64,000 nt of DNA, from contig CANQBX010000006.1 of the NCBI GenBank assembly GCA_947589095.1, positions 1 through 64,000 of the forward strand. The letters run 5' to 3'. Within the stretch, counting starts at the first letter, position 1; every line of letters begins with the position of its first letter. The translations under genes and the position numbers were made by a program. Positions 52,935 through 62,254 of this stretch are shown one piece after another. Source of the stretch: an uncultured Lachnospiraceae bacterium (GTDB lineage Bacteria > Bacillota > Clostridia > Lachnospirales > Lachnospiraceae). The notes beneath the pieces were generated by a model. It searched no databases and had not been told where the DNA came from. It saw nothing but the letters and a program-made list of their open reading frames with translations.

Positions 52935-53819
52935 ATGAAAAAACATTTTCATGTAAAACGGGAGACCGTGGATGGATATTTATTCATATTGGCGGCGATG
53001 GTCATTTTCCTGGTTTTTACGATCTATCCCATGGTTTCTGCCGTTACTACCAGTTTAAAGGATTACAGACCGTTTGGTTCAGAATGGGTTGGTGCAGCCA
53101 ATTATAAAGCCGCGGTCGGCAACGCGCTTTTTCTAAAATCCGTTAAAAACACACTGGTATATACGGTAGCTACCGTTCCGGTTTCCCTGGCCATATCCTT
53201 TATTGTTGCGTTATTGATCATGCCTTTTAAAAGGAAAACGCAGTCTTTATTCAAGGCGCTTTATTACATGCCGGCTGTCGCGTCCGGCGTGGCGACCAGC
53301 GTTGTATGGCTGTGGATCTACAATTCCGCTCCGTCGGGTCTGTTTAATCAGATAATGTCGATCCTGCATTTGCCGGCTCAGAACTGGCTGAGCTCCAGCA
53401 GGACGGCCATGTTGTCGCTCATCATAATGTCATTATTAGGCGGTCATGGGACGCATATCATCACATATATCGCGGCACTTATGGGGATTGACAGCTCCTA
53501 CTTTGAGGCCGCCGATATCGACGGCGCCAGCTTTTTTCAAAAAGTATGGTATGTCGTTCTTCCTTTATGCAAGCCGACGACTCTTTTCCTCTTAGTGACA
53601 GGCTTCATTAATTCGTTTCAGGTGTTTATGAACGCTTATATGATGACCGGCGGCGGTCCCGACAATAATACGACCATGATCGGACTGCTGATATTTAATA
53701 ACGCTTTCGTATATGGTAAATACGGGCTGGCCTGCGCCGAAGCGATTATACTGGCCTGTCTTATTGCCTGCATGACAGCGGTCCAGTTCAGGGTTATGGG
53801 AGATAATGTAGAGTATTAA
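52935..53819 (+). CDS. ABC transporter permease (MalF/UgpA type)
   Basis: 294 aa, six membrane segments. The cytoplasmic EAA loop reads EAADIDGASFFQKVWYVVLP (about 196-215), the contact site for the ATPase. First permease of the CUT1 importer. No ATPase gene is in the operon; a shared MsmX-like ATPase encoded elsewhere is expected, as is usual in Firmicutes. Confidence 0.92.
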   Translation: MKKHFHVKRETVDGYLFILAAMVIFLVFTIYPMVSAVTTSLKDYRPFGSEWVGAANYKAAVGNALFLKSVKNTLVYTVATVPVSLAISFIVALLIMPFKRKTQSLFKALYYMPAVASGVATSVVWLWIYNSAPSGLFNQIMSILHLPAQNWLSSSRTAMLSLIIMSLLGGHGTHIITYIAALMGIDSSYFEAADIDGASFFQKVWYVVLPLCKPTTLFLLVTGFINSFQVFMNAYMMTGGGPDNNTTMIGLLIFNNAFVYGKYGLACAEAIILACLIACMTAVQFRVMGDNVEY

Positions 53820-53850
53820 AATGGTTCTGTAAGAAGGAGAAGAGACAATA

Positions 53851-54714
53851 ATGCGAGGATTATATTCACTGCATTTGCACAATCCTGTAATCTGTCGGAT
53901 CAGAAATGCGCTGATCGGGATTTTTTTGCTTCTGTTTGCGGCGGTTATTCTGTTTCCGATGATATATATGGTAGCATGGTCTTTCGGCCCGGATAGAGAA
54001 ATGGCTGCTAATTCCTATTCCATTTTTCCGGGTATCTGGACGCTGGAATCCTATTATGCTTTTTTTGCAAAGAGCGAATATACCGTTCGCTGGCTGTATA
54101 ACAGCTTTGTAACGTCAGCGGCTGTTATGGTCAGCAATGTTATATTTGCCAGCATGGCCGGTTATGCGTTTGCCAAGATTTCCTTTAAAGGCAGCCGCCC
54201 GCTGTTTTCGCTTATTCTTGTGGCAATGATGATACCATATCAGGTAACGCAGGTACCGCTTTATATCCTGATTGTCAGCCGTCTTAAGATGGGAAACAGT
54301 TATGCGGCTCTGATTCTGCCGGGCTGTGCGACCGCATATAATATTTTTCTGTCGAAACAATTCTTTTCCAGTATACCGTCGGCATTGATTGAAAGCGCTA
54401 AGATCGACGGGGCGAGCCAGCTTAGAATATTTTATAATCTTGTGCTGCCCCTTTCCAAAACAGTGCTGGCCGTTATGGCGATCAATACGTTTATGAGCAA
54501 TTGGAATACCTTTTTCTGGCCGTTTCTGGTAACCTCAAAAGAGGCTATGTACACGATTCAGGTTGGATTAAAGACGTTCCGCTTTGCGAACGGTACGCGG
54601 CTTTCGCCGATGATGGCGGGAGCCACAATATCGACATTGCCGATGTTTATTTTGTTCTTCTCGCTGCAAAAGTATTTTCTTGAGGGCGTGACAATAGGAG
54701 CTGTGAAGGGATAA
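53851..54714 (+). CDS. ABC transporter permease (MalG/UgpE type)
   Basis: 287 aa, six membrane segments; EAA-type loop ESAKIDGASQLRIFYNLVLP (about 179-198). It follows the first permease by 31 nt with AGAAGGAGAAG as ribosome site and forms the heterodimeric channel with it. Confidence 0.92.
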   Translation: MRGLYSLHLHNPVICRIRNALIGIFLLLFAAVILFPMIYMVAWSFGPDREMAANSYSIFPGIWTLESYYAFFAKSEYTVRWLYNSFVTSAAVMVSNVIFASMAGYAFAKISFKGSRPLFSLILVAMMIPYQVTQVPLYILIVSRLKMGNSYAALILPGCATAYNIFLSKQFFSSIPSALIESAKIDGASQLRIFYNLVLPLSKTVLAVMAINTFMSNWNTFFWPFLVTSKEAMYTIQVGLKTFRFANGTRLSPMMAGATISTLPMFILFFSLQKYFLEGVTIGAVKG

Positions 54715-54720
54715 TCGATT

Positions 54721-55950
54721 ATGGAGGCTTACTTAAAGTGCGATATATGCGGAAAGGAACTTTCCGTGAAAGAGCCATGGAACCTCTGTCCCCAATGCGG
54801 AGGGCTGCTGGAGGTTAATTATGAGTGGGGTCATTTTCACCCCGAAAAAGTAAGAAAAAGTACCAGGAAGGGAATCTGGAAATATCGGGAATGCTTTCCG
54901 GAAATCCGGGAAGAAAATATCGTTACTCTTGGAGAGGGCGGTACTCCGCTGGTAAAGTCCGTGCATTTAAGCAGGAAGCTTGGCGTGGAACATATTTATT
55001 TTAAAAATGATACGTTAATGCCGACAGGGAGCTTTAAAGACAGGGGCTTCAGTCTGGCCGTCAGCTACGCGAAGGAAATAGGCGTAAAAAGAGGAATTAC
55101 CTACAGCTCCGGAAACGCGGGCGCCTCCTTTGCCGCATATGCGGCAAGAGGCGGACTTCCGTCGGTGATATTGGTTGAATATATTGCCAATTCAGCGAAA
55201 GTATCCGCGATACGTCTTTATGGAGGGAATGTCGCGATACTGCACTATCGGAAGTTTGGTGAAATAGAAAAGATGCTGGAGGAATCGGTTCAGAAGCTTG
55301 GCGCGTATCAATTCGTGAATTTTATAAATCCGATCCGGCACGAGGCTATGAAAACCTATGCGTATGAAATATACGAGGAGCTTGGCAAGGCGCCGGACGC
55401 CATGTTTCATCCGGTGGGAACCGGCGGCGGATTATGGGGCGCGTATAAGGGGTTTCGGGAGCTGGCCCGCTTCGGAAAGGTTTCCCGGCTTCCGCGTATG
55501 TTTTGCGTACAGCCGGACGCGACGGCCCATTTTCGGGAAGCGGTAAGGAACAGATCCGGGCAGGCGTCCGCTTATGGGGACTGCCGCAATACAATTGCAC
55601 AAAGCATTGCGTCTGACAGTCCGCTTAAAAAAGGGGAACGGATTCTATCCGCCGTTTATGAAACGGATGGGGACGCTTTAGGCGTGACGGACGAAGAAAT
55701 CGTCGACGCGATGCGTGAGCTTGCGAAGGAAGGAATCGGGGCGGAACCGTCCTCGGCGGCTGCAGTGGCCGGACTGATTCAGGCAGTCAAAAGCGGAAAG
55801 CTCAGATCAGATGAAACAGCAGTCTGCATCGTCACCGGCAGCGCCCTGAAACAGCCGGGCGTTCTGGAGCGGATGGCGGGCCAGGATCCCCCGAAGCTTT
55901 ATGCCGACGTAAATAGTTTGCGGATACTTCTGGAACAGTTAAAGCTATGA
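54721..55950 (+). CDS. Threonine-synthase-like PLP-dependent enzyme (fold type II)
   Basis: 409 aa. The N-terminal zinc ribbon (CDICGKELS..LCPQCGG) is typical of threonine-synthase-like proteins. PTGSFKDRG (about 102-110) holds the PLP lysine; GNAGASFAAYAA binds substrate and PVGTGGG the phosphate. Its place in a catabolic operon with RidA makes a beta- or gamma-elimination (ammonia-lyase type) on an amino acid more likely than threonine synthesis. It begins 6 nt after the permease stop and ends 12 nt before the amidohydrolase. Confidence 0.82.
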   Translation: MEAYLKCDICGKELSVKEPWNLCPQCGGLLEVNYEWGHFHPEKVRKSTRKGIWKYRECFPEIREENIVTLGEGGTPLVKSVHLSRKLGVEHIYFKNDTLMPTGSFKDRGFSLAVSYAKEIGVKRGITYSSGNAGASFAAYAARGGLPSVILVEYIANSAKVSAIRLYGGNVAILHYRKFGEIEKMLEESVQKLGAYQFVNFINPIRHEAMKTYAYEIYEELGKAPDAMFHPVGTGGGLWGAYKGFRELARFGKVSRLPRMFCVQPDATAHFREAVRNRSGQASAYGDCRNTIAQSIASDSPLKKGERILSAVYETDGDALGVTDEEIVDAMRELAKEGIGAEPSSAAAVAGLIQAVKSGKLRSDETAVCIVTGSALKQPGVLERMAGQDPPKLYADVNSLRILLEQLKL

Positions 55951-55962
55951 GGATTGCAGCCT

Positions 55963-57066
55963 ATGAAAGTAAATATGATTGATCCGGTAAAACAAACGAT
56001 TTCTACCGCGCTTATGGAAGAAAGAAACGGCGGAGTCGTCCTTCTTCCGCTGCGGGATGCGGAGAACGAAGCGTGGCCGTACCTGAGTCCGGGATGGATC
56101 GATCTCCATTGCCATGTATTTCATGGGACGACGTCTTTCGGGATCTGTCCGGATCAGATCGGCTACTCCCACGGGGTTCATATGCTTGTGGATGCCGGCA
56201 GCAGCGGAGCGGAAACCAGCCTTGGATTTACGGAATATGTTGTCAAAAGAAACAGAACGCCGGTAAAAGCCTTTTTAAACATAAGCGATATCGGCCTTGT
56301 GACCATGCAGGAGTACGCCGACATGAGAAGATGTTCGGCAGAACGCGCGATTTCCTGTTTTGAGGCGAACCGGGAATTCTACGTGGGAATTAAAGTAAGA
56401 AGCAGCCATTTAATCGTTGAAGACAAAGGAATCCAGCCCTTACAGAGGGCGCTGAGGGCGTCCAGAGCCCTGAAGTGTCCCCTTATGGTTCATATGGGGG
56501 AGATGCCGCCTTCCAATGAAGAGATTCTGCAGTATTTAGGACAGGGAGACATTATTTCCCATTGTTTCCATGGAAAATGCGAACCGCTCTGGGAAGAGGA
56601 CGGAACTCCCATTCCGGCGCTGGAAAAGGCCCTGGAACGGGGAGTACTTCTTGACACAGCCCACGGCGCGGCCAGCTATAGCCATAGGGTCGCCTTGGCG
56701 GCGATAAAAAATGGGTTTCGAAATTTTATAATCAGTACTGATCTGCATCAAAGAAGTATAAACAGTCCCGTATACAGCCTAGCCCATACAATGGGTAAGC
56801 TTTATGCGGCCGGTCTTACTAAAATGGAGCTTATAAATTCGGTGACTGTATTACCGGCGAAAGCCATCGGCTTGTATAATTGGGGAGATTGTCTGGAACA
56901 GGAGGCGACTCTATTCTATTTGCGCCCAAGAAAAGAGGATGACGCGCCTTTTACAGACGCAAGCGGGTGCGAGATACCGGTCGGACAGGTTATAGAACCA
57001 TTTGCTAATATCATATGCGGTCATTTAGAATATATCCGTCCATCCGTAAAGGAGACTACAGCATGA
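55963..57066 (+). CDS. Amidohydrolase / deacetylase of the EF_0837-AHA_3915 type
   Basis: 367 aa; ATG at 55963 behind TGAGGA. DLHCHVF (HxH metal ligands), YVGIKVRSS where the carboxylated Lys is expected, LMVHMGEMPP, ISHCFHGK and IISTDLH complete a dihydroorotase/D-aminoacylase-like metal site. Family members are linked with D-glucosaminate-type or N-acyl amino acid pathways. Likely removes an acyl group from an amino sugar or amino acid, or opens a cyclic amide. Its stop overlaps the next start (ATGA). Confidence 0.8.
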   Translation: MKVNMIDPVKQTISTALMEERNGGVVLLPLRDAENEAWPYLSPGWIDLHCHVFHGTTSFGICPDQIGYSHGVHMLVDAGSSGAETSLGFTEYVVKRNRTPVKAFLNISDIGLVTMQEYADMRRCSAERAISCFEANREFYVGIKVRSSHLIVEDKGIQPLQRALRASRALKCPLMVHMGEMPPSNEEILQYLGQGDIISHCFHGKCEPLWEEDGTPIPALEKALERGVLLDTAHGAASYSHRVALAAIKNGFRNFIISTDLHQRSINSPVYSLAHTMGKLYAAGLTKMELINSVTVLPAKAIGLYNWGDCLEQEATLFYLRPRKEDDAPFTDASGCEIPVGQVIEPFANIICGHLEYIRPSVKETTA

Positions 57067-58091
57067 GTAAAATCAGGGATTTATTGGAGTCGGGAGTCCG
57101 CGGTAAAATCTATTCAGGAGCGGCTTACCAGATAGGCACAAAGGACGCTGTCCTGGAAAACGGCTGCGTCGGAACTTTAGGCGAGGAGCGTGCGCCGGTA
57201 AGCCTGGATGCCCTTTTTGATCTGGCTTCTGTAACCAAACCGCTCGTAGCCCTGGCCTTCATGAAACAGATGGAGGAAGGGAAGGTATGCCTTGATGACT
57301 GCGCAGGCAGGTATATGCCGGAATACAGGAATTCGGATAAAAGCAATATAACCATGCGTCAGCTCTTGACGCATACGAGTATTATACCGGGGCAGGTGCA
57401 GCTGTATCGGAGCTGCCATAACAGGCAGGAGATTCTGGAAGCGATCCGCTTTCTTCCGCCCAGAGCTGTGGAAGCGCAGCCGGTTATGTATTCCTCGCAG
57501 GGAATGATTCTATTGGGAGAGATCTTATGCAGGATTGAAGATATGCCATTGGATCAAATCATGGATAAGTATGTCTTCCAACCATTGGGCATGACGGAAA
57601 CCTGCTATAATCCGCCGCAGTACCTACATGCCCGCATCGCATCGACTGAATTCTGCAGATGGAGAGGTTACCGGCTCCTTGGAGAGGTGCATGATGAAAA
57701 TGCCTTTGTAATGGGAGGGATCTGCGGACATGCCGGTCTTTTTTCCAGTGTTGCGGATATGGCGAAAATCGGCCAAATGTGTCTGTCAGGCGGCTTTTTA
57801 CCGCAGCCGCTGATGAAACTGATGACCAAAAATCACACGCGGGGACTGAATGAGGCCCGCGGTCTGGGATGGCAATGCCGGGATGCTTCGGGGTCTCCGG
57901 CCGGAGACTTGTTTTCGGAGGTATCCTATGGACACACCGGGTATACGGGAACCAGTATCTGGATCGATCCGTATTATGGGATCTATGCCATTTTGCTGAC
58001 GAACCGGGTTTATTACTTCAGGGAAGCAATGGAATTTTCTCATTTGCGGCGGTGTTTTCACAATCTGGCGGTGTTAGGGAATGTATCGTGA
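57063..58091 (+). CDS. Class C beta-lactamase-fold serine hydrolase
   Basis: 342 aa; ATG within the ATGA overlap with the amidohydrolase. The SVTK motif (Ser nucleophile, about 54-57), Tyr motif (YSSQG region, about 142) and HTGYTG near 297 (KTG equivalent) form the beta-lactamase/DD-peptidase/esterase active site. No signal peptide, so it works in the cytoplasm, unlike true PBPs; such enzymes include D-aminopeptidases and esterases. Position suggests it cleaves part of the imported compound. Confidence 0.85.
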   Translation: MSKIRDLLESGVRGKIYSGAAYQIGTKDAVLENGCVGTLGEERAPVSLDALFDLASVTKPLVALAFMKQMEEGKVCLDDCAGRYMPEYRNSDKSNITMRQLLTHTSIIPGQVQLYRSCHNRQEILEAIRFLPPRAVEAQPVMYSSQGMILLGEILCRIEDMPLDQIMDKYVFQPLGMTETCYNPPQYLHARIASTEFCRWRGYRLLGEVHDENAFVMGGICGHAGLFSSVADMAKIGQMCLSGGFLPQPLMKLMTKNHTRGLNEARGLGWQCRDASGSPAGDLFSEVSYGHTGYTGTSIWIDPYYGIYAILLTNRVYYFREAMEFSHLRRCFHNLAVLGNVS

Positions 58092-58177
58092 ATAAGAAGA
58101 CAGGAAAGGGTATAGCTGCTGTATCATAAGCACACAAAATTTTAGAGAGGAGCGCCGGGCTTATCCGGGGTATGAAT

Positions 58178-58645
58178 ATGAACGCTGAACTGAGACTAAA
58201 GGAACTGGGAGTTGTGCTGCCTCAGGTGCCTGCCAAGGCAGGACTGTTTATGAATTGCAAGCAATTTGGTGAAAATCTGTTTTATGTATCCGGCTGCGGT
58301 CCGGATATTAATGGAAAGCTCTATAAAAAAGGAAAGCTGGGAACGGAGATTACTATCATAGAAGGGCAGGAAGCCGCTGAAAAATGCATCCTGAACGCGT
58401 TATCCATTTTGCAGGAAAGATTAGGAAGCGTGAACCGGATCCGGCATATTGTAAAGCTGCTGGTATTTGTAGCCAGTGAATCGGATTTTTATCTGCAGCC
58501 GCAGGTCGCTAACGGAGCGACCAGACTGTTGATTAATATTTTTGGCGAGGATATTGGCTGTCCGGCCCGATCCGCCATTGGCGTTTATGTTCTTCCGGGA
58601 AATATTCCCGTTGAAATTGAAATGATAGTAGAAACGGAACGCTAG
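58178..58645 (+). CDS. RidA/YjgF-family protein (enamine/imine deaminase-like)
   Basis: 155 aa from the ATG at 58178 (GGGG 7 nt before); an ATG at 58172 is too close to it. Pattern LFYVSGCGPDINGKL, NALSILQERLGSVNRIRHIVKLLVFVAS and PARSAIGVYVLP is RidA-like. RidA hydrolyses reactive enamines released by PLP-dependent dehydratases, which fits the PLP enzyme three genes upstream. The usual final Arg-containing motif is changed to ARSAIGV, where the Arg is retained. Last gene of the operon, followed by a terminator. Confidence 0.85.
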   Translation: MNAELRLKELGVVLPQVPAKAGLFMNCKQFGENLFYVSGCGPDINGKLYKKGKLGTEITIIEGQEAAEKCILNALSILQERLGSVNRIRHIVKLLVFVASESDFYLQPQVANGATRLLINIFGEDIGCPARSAIGVYVLPGNIPVEIEMIVETER

Positions 58646-58654
58646 ATCCAATTT

Positions 58655-58699
58655 GAGCGGACGCGGAGATTCCAGGAAATCCGTGTTCCGCTCTTTTTT
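58655..58699 (+). terminator. Terminator of the catabolic operon
   Basis: GAGCGG (58655-58660) plus extended pairing to CCGCTC (58688-58693), followed by TTTTTT. Confidence 0.8.
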
Positions 58700-58768
58700 A
58701 ATGCTATCTATTGTTTCTGTAATCAATTTATGATAAACTGGATAGGATTTAAGGTTAGGGGGATTGAC

Positions 58769-59587
58769 GTGGTGGAAGAAACTTTTTCGGTATCGGTGAA
58801 TCGGACGCCGGTCATTCAGGCAGACGGGGACGGGCCGGAGCTGTCGCCCCGGGCGGCGCGCCCCCGCTGGCAGGTGCTGAGCGGCAGCGCGCTTAAGCTG
58901 ATCGCCCTGATCACGATGATCATCGATCATATCGGCGCCGCGGTTCTGGAGATGGGCGTTATAGAGGGATACAATACCGGAATGCTGAACATTTCCTATG
59001 AGAGCGCGCTGTACTGGTGGAATGTGGACAGCGTGCTGCGGGCGATCGGGCGGATCTCCTTTCCGATCTACTGTTTCCTGATCGCGGAAGGATATACGCA
59101 TACCCGGGATCCCAGGAAATACGCGCTGCGGCTGGGAGCGTTCGCGCTGATCTCGGAGATCCCGTTCGACCTGGCGTTTTATCACTCCTGGTGGAGCATG
59201 GAGCACCAGAATGTTTTCTTCACGCTGCTTTTGGGGCTTTTGGCGATCATGACGGTCGATTATTACGAGAGACGGATGAACAGCCGGTGGGTCGGTCTGG
59301 TGGCTGCCTTCTGCTTCATAATGCTGGGAGATGTGCTTCATACGGACTACGGCGCGTTCGGCGTGTTTTTTATTGTGGTGCTGTACGCCTTCCGGAACTG
59401 CGGATGGATCCGCACGGTGATCGGCTGCCTGCTGATCGCCTGGGAGACCACGGCGCCGCTGGCCTTTGTTCCGATACAGATGTACAACGGCGAACGCGGC
59501 CGGCTGCGGCTGAAATATTTCTTTTACGCGATCTATCCGGTACATCTTTTGATCCTGTATGGGTTCTGTATGGCGCTGCTGCGTTAA
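58769..59587 (+). CDS. TraX-family membrane protein
   Basis: 272 aa from a GTG at 58769 behind AGGGGG (58757-58762); an ATG at 58730 has no ribosome site. The pattern LKLIALITMIIDHIG, GRISFPIYCFLIAEGY and LISEIPFDLAF is that of TraX, named after the F-pilin acetyltransferase but common on chromosomes of Clostridia. About seven membrane segments. Possibly an acyltransferase of cell-surface material; no conjugation genes are nearby. Confidence 0.85.
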   Translation: MVEETFSVSVNRTPVIQADGDGPELSPRAARPRWQVLSGSALKLIALITMIIDHIGAAVLEMGVIEGYNTGMLNISYESALYWWNVDSVLRAIGRISFPIYCFLIAEGYTHTRDPRKYALRLGAFALISEIPFDLAFYHSWWSMEHQNVFFTLLLGLLAIMTVDYYERRMNSRWVGLVAAFCFIMLGDVLHTDYGAFGVFFIVVLYAFRNCGWIRTVIGCLLIAWETTAPLAFVPIQMYNGERGRLRLKYFFYAIYPVHLLILYGFCMALLR

Positions 59588-59639
59588 AACCGCCGCGTCC
59601 GGCGGATCGGACCGACTATAAGAAGGAGTCTCGGAAGTT

Positions 59640-60407
59640 ATGATATTTGATACCCATGCGCATTACGATGACGATGCGTTTCAGGAAGACAGGGAGGAGC
59701 TGCTGGCCGGGCTTAATGCGGCCGGCATCGGTACGGTAGTGAATGTCGGGGCCAGTATCGCGTCCACAAAGACCACGCTTGAGCTGGCGGAACGGTATCC
59801 TTTTATTTACGCGGCCGCAGGCGTCCATCCCAGCGAAACGGCGGAGCTTGATGAGGAGAAGATGAAGTGGCTGGAGGAAATGTGCGTCCGCCCGAAGGTG
59901 GTGGCTGTGGGAGAGATCGGCCTGGACTATCATTGGGACGAACCGGAGCGGGAGATACAGAGGCGCTGGTTCCGGGAGCAGATCCGTCTGGCTCTCCGTG
60001 TAAATCTTCCGATCATTGTCCACAGCCGTGACGCGGCGAAGGATACATTGGATATCATAAAGGAAGAGAAGGCAGCGGAAGCCGGAGGCGTGATCCACTG
60101 CTTTTCCTATAGCGTTGAGGTCGCCCGTGAATATCTGGATATGGGATTCTGTCTGGGTGTGGGAGGCGTGCTGACCTTTAAGAACGCGAAGAAGCTCCGG
60201 GAGGTCGTGGCGTACATGCCGCTGGACCGGCTGCTTCTGGAGACAGACTGCCCTTACATGGCGCCGGTCCCGCACCGGGGCGAGCGGAATTCGTCGGTGT
60301 ATCTGCCGTTCGTGGTAAAAGCGGTCAGCGAGATCAAAGGAATTCCGGAGGAGGAAGTCATCGAAGCGACGGAGGCGAACGCGCGGCGGATGTACCGGCT
60401 GGCGTAA
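59640..60407 (+). CDS. tatD: TatD-family metal-dependent deoxyribonuclease
   Basis: 255 aa, typical length. FDTHAHYDD (HxH), AVGEIGLDY with metal Glu, IVHSRDA, IHCFSY and LLETDCPYMAP are the TatD metal and catalytic motifs. 3'-5' DNase acting in DNA repair or turnover. It often precedes rsmA in Firmicutes, as here. Confidence 0.94.
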   Translation: MIFDTHAHYDDDAFQEDREELLAGLNAAGIGTVVNVGASIASTKTTLELAERYPFIYAAAGVHPSETAELDEEKMKWLEEMCVRPKVVAVGEIGLDYHWDEPEREIQRRWFREQIRLALRVNLPIIVHSRDAAKDTLDIIKEEKAAEAGGVIHCFSYSVEVAREYLDMGFCLGVGGVLTFKNAKKLREVVAYMPLDRLLLETDCPYMAPVPHRGERNSSVYLPFVVKAVSEIKGIPEEEVIEATEANARRMYRLA

Positions 60408-60412
60408 GGACG

Positions 60413-60551
60413 GCGCTTGATTGTGCGCGGCTGAATCGGCGGGCCGCGCCGGGATGAGAAAAAGCCGGACGGCTGTGAGTATGGCGGGGTATGCCGGCCG
60501 GCGTATGACCTGCGCTTTATTGTACGCGGCTGAATCAGCGGGCCGCGCCGG
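60413..60551. repeat. 99-nt-spaced direct repeat with palindromic core
   Basis: A 40-nt sequence at 60413-60452 recurs at 60512-60551 with 3 mismatches; the 59 nt after the first copy are partly matched after the second (ATGGCGG..GGCCGGCG-type text). Each has a CGCGGC...GCCGCG stem. Located between tatD and rsmA. Confidence 0.7.
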
Positions 60552-60634
60552 ACAGAACAGCATGGCGGCATTGGACCGGCGATATGAGTCGCCTGCAGAA
60601 ACCGGGACAGACTTCGGAGAAAGGAACTTACTGT

Positions 60635-61501
60635 ATGCCGACGCTTGGCAACCCGAAGAACACGATCGGGATCATTCAGAAATACAATTTTATGTTCCAG
60701 AAGAAATTCGGTCAGAACTTCCTCATTGACACCCATGTCCTGGACAAGATCATCCGGGCGGCGGAGGTGACGAAGGAAGACTGCGTATTGGAGATCGGTC
60801 CCGGCATCGGCACCATGACCCAGTACCTGGCGGAGAGCGCCGGCCGTGTCGTGGCGGTGGAGATCGACGCGAATCTGATACCGATTCTGGAAGAGACGCT
60901 GGCGGATTATGAAAATGTGACCGTTCTGAACGCGGATATCCTGAAGCTGGATATTATGGAGCTGGCGCGGGAGTACGGCGGCGGAAGGCCGCTAAAGGTG
61001 GTCGCGAACCTGCCTTACTATATCACTACGCCGATCATCATGACCCTGCTGGAGGGAGAAGCTCCCGTTGACAATATCACGGTTATGGTTCAGAAGGAAG
61101 TGGCCGACCGCATGCAGACCGGCCCCGGCAGCAAGGACTACGGCGCGCTTTCCCTGGCGGTTCAGTATTACGCGGAACCGTATATCGTGGCGAATGTGCC
61201 GCCCAACTGCTTCATGCCGCGTCCCGCGGTGGGATCGGCTGTGATCCGGCTTAGGAAGCTGCCGCAGCCGCCGGTGGCGGTGAAGGATGCGGGACTGATG
61301 TTCCGGCTGATCCGGGCCTCCTTCAACCAGCGCAGGAAGACGCTGCTAAACGGACTCGGCAACGCGGCGGAACTGCCGTTTTCCAGAGAGGAGATCGCGG
61401 CGGCTATTAAGGCCTGCGGTCTGGAGCCCGCGGTGCGGGGAGAGACGCTGAGCCTTGGACAGTTTGCGCAGCTGGCCGATACGCTGGCAGGAAACGTCTG
61501 A
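60635..61501 (+). CDS. rsmA: 16S rRNA dimethyladenosine transferase
   Basis: 288 aa; start at the ATG behind GGAGAAAGGA (60616-60625). KKFGQNFLID, VLEIGPGIGTMTQYLA (SAM motif I) and NLPYYITTPI (NLPY catalytic motif IV) define KsgA/RsmA, which dimethylates A1518 and A1519 of 16S rRNA in late 30S assembly. Confidence 0.96.
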   Translation: MPTLGNPKNTIGIIQKYNFMFQKKFGQNFLIDTHVLDKIIRAAEVTKEDCVLEIGPGIGTMTQYLAESAGRVVAVEIDANLIPILEETLADYENVTVLNADILKLDIMELAREYGGGRPLKVVANLPYYITTPIIMTLLEGEAPVDNITVMVQKEVADRMQTGPGSKDYGALSLAVQYYAEPYIVANVPPNCFMPRPAVGSAVIRLRKLPQPPVAVKDAGLMFRLIRASFNQRRKTLLNGLGNAAELPFSREEIAAAIKACGLEPAVRGETLSLGQFAQLADTLAGNV

Positions 61502-61549
61502 GAACAGGGGCCATCGGAAATACGAATAGAAAATCAGGAGGAACCGGTT

Positions 61550-62254
61550 ATGTTGGGAATCATCGGCGCCATGGCGCAGGAGGTCGCGGCACTGAAAGAA
61601 GCCATGAAGGATGTGGAAGTCCGCACTATGGCCGGAATGGATTTTTACAAAGGAACGATCGACGGAAAAGACGTGGTAGTGGTGCGCTCCGGAATCGGCA
61701 AGGTGAACGCGGCCGTCTGCTGCCAGATCCTGGCGGACCGCTATAACGTGGAGGCGGTCATTAACACCGGCATTGCCGGCTCCCTGCGGGCGGAGATCGA
61801 TATCGGAGATATTGTGCTTTCCTCCGACGCGCTTCAGCATGACATGGACGCTACCGGCTTCGGTTATCCGGTCGGCGTGATTCCGCAGATGGACGTGTCC
61901 GTCTTTCCGGGAGACGAGGCGCTGATCGAGGCGGCGCGAAAGAGCTGCGAGAGGGTGAATCCGGAGATCGGCGTCCACATCGGCCGCGTGGTCAGCGGAG
62001 ACCAGTTTGTTTCCGATAAGGAGAAGAAGGCGTGGCTGACCGGGACGTTTGCGGGGTACTGCACCGAGATGGAAGGCGCGGCCGTCGCGCAGACGGCGTA
62101 TCTGAACGGGATCCCGTTTCTGATCATCCGTGCCATCTCCGACAAGGCGGACGATTCCGCGGAGATGGATTATGCGGAATTTGAGGCGAAAGCGATCGAC
62201 CACAGCGTGAAGCTGCTGCTGGACATGATCCGGACGCTGCAGAATGCTTCTTAA
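61550..62254 (+). CDS. mtnN: 5'-methylthioadenosine/S-adenosylhomocysteine nucleosidase
   Basis: 234 aa, usual length. IGIIGAMAQEV, GIGKVNAAVC, NTGIAGSL, EMEGAAVAQ and AISDKAD (catalytic Asp) are the MTAN signatures. It recycles MTA and SAH, products of SAM-dependent reactions. CAGGAGG precedes the ATG. It is probably co-transcribed with rsmA, 48 nt upstream. Confidence 0.96.
   Translation: MLGIIGAMAQEVAALKEAMKDVEVRTMAGMDFYKGTIDGKDVVVVRSGIGKVNAAVCCQILADRYNVEAVINTGIAGSLRAEIDIGDIVLSSDALQHDMDATGFGYPVGVIPQMDVSVFPGDEALIEAARKSCERVNPEIGVHIGRVVSGDQFVSDKEKKAWLTGTFAGYCTEMEGAAVAQTAYLNGIPFLIIRAISDKADDSAEMDYAEFEAKAIDHSVKLLLDMIRTLQNAS

Noticed and set aside
58421-59545. Minus-strand frame of 374 codons opposite RidA and TraX genes
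   Set aside because: Antisense to two conserved genes and crosses their terminator; no ribosome site.
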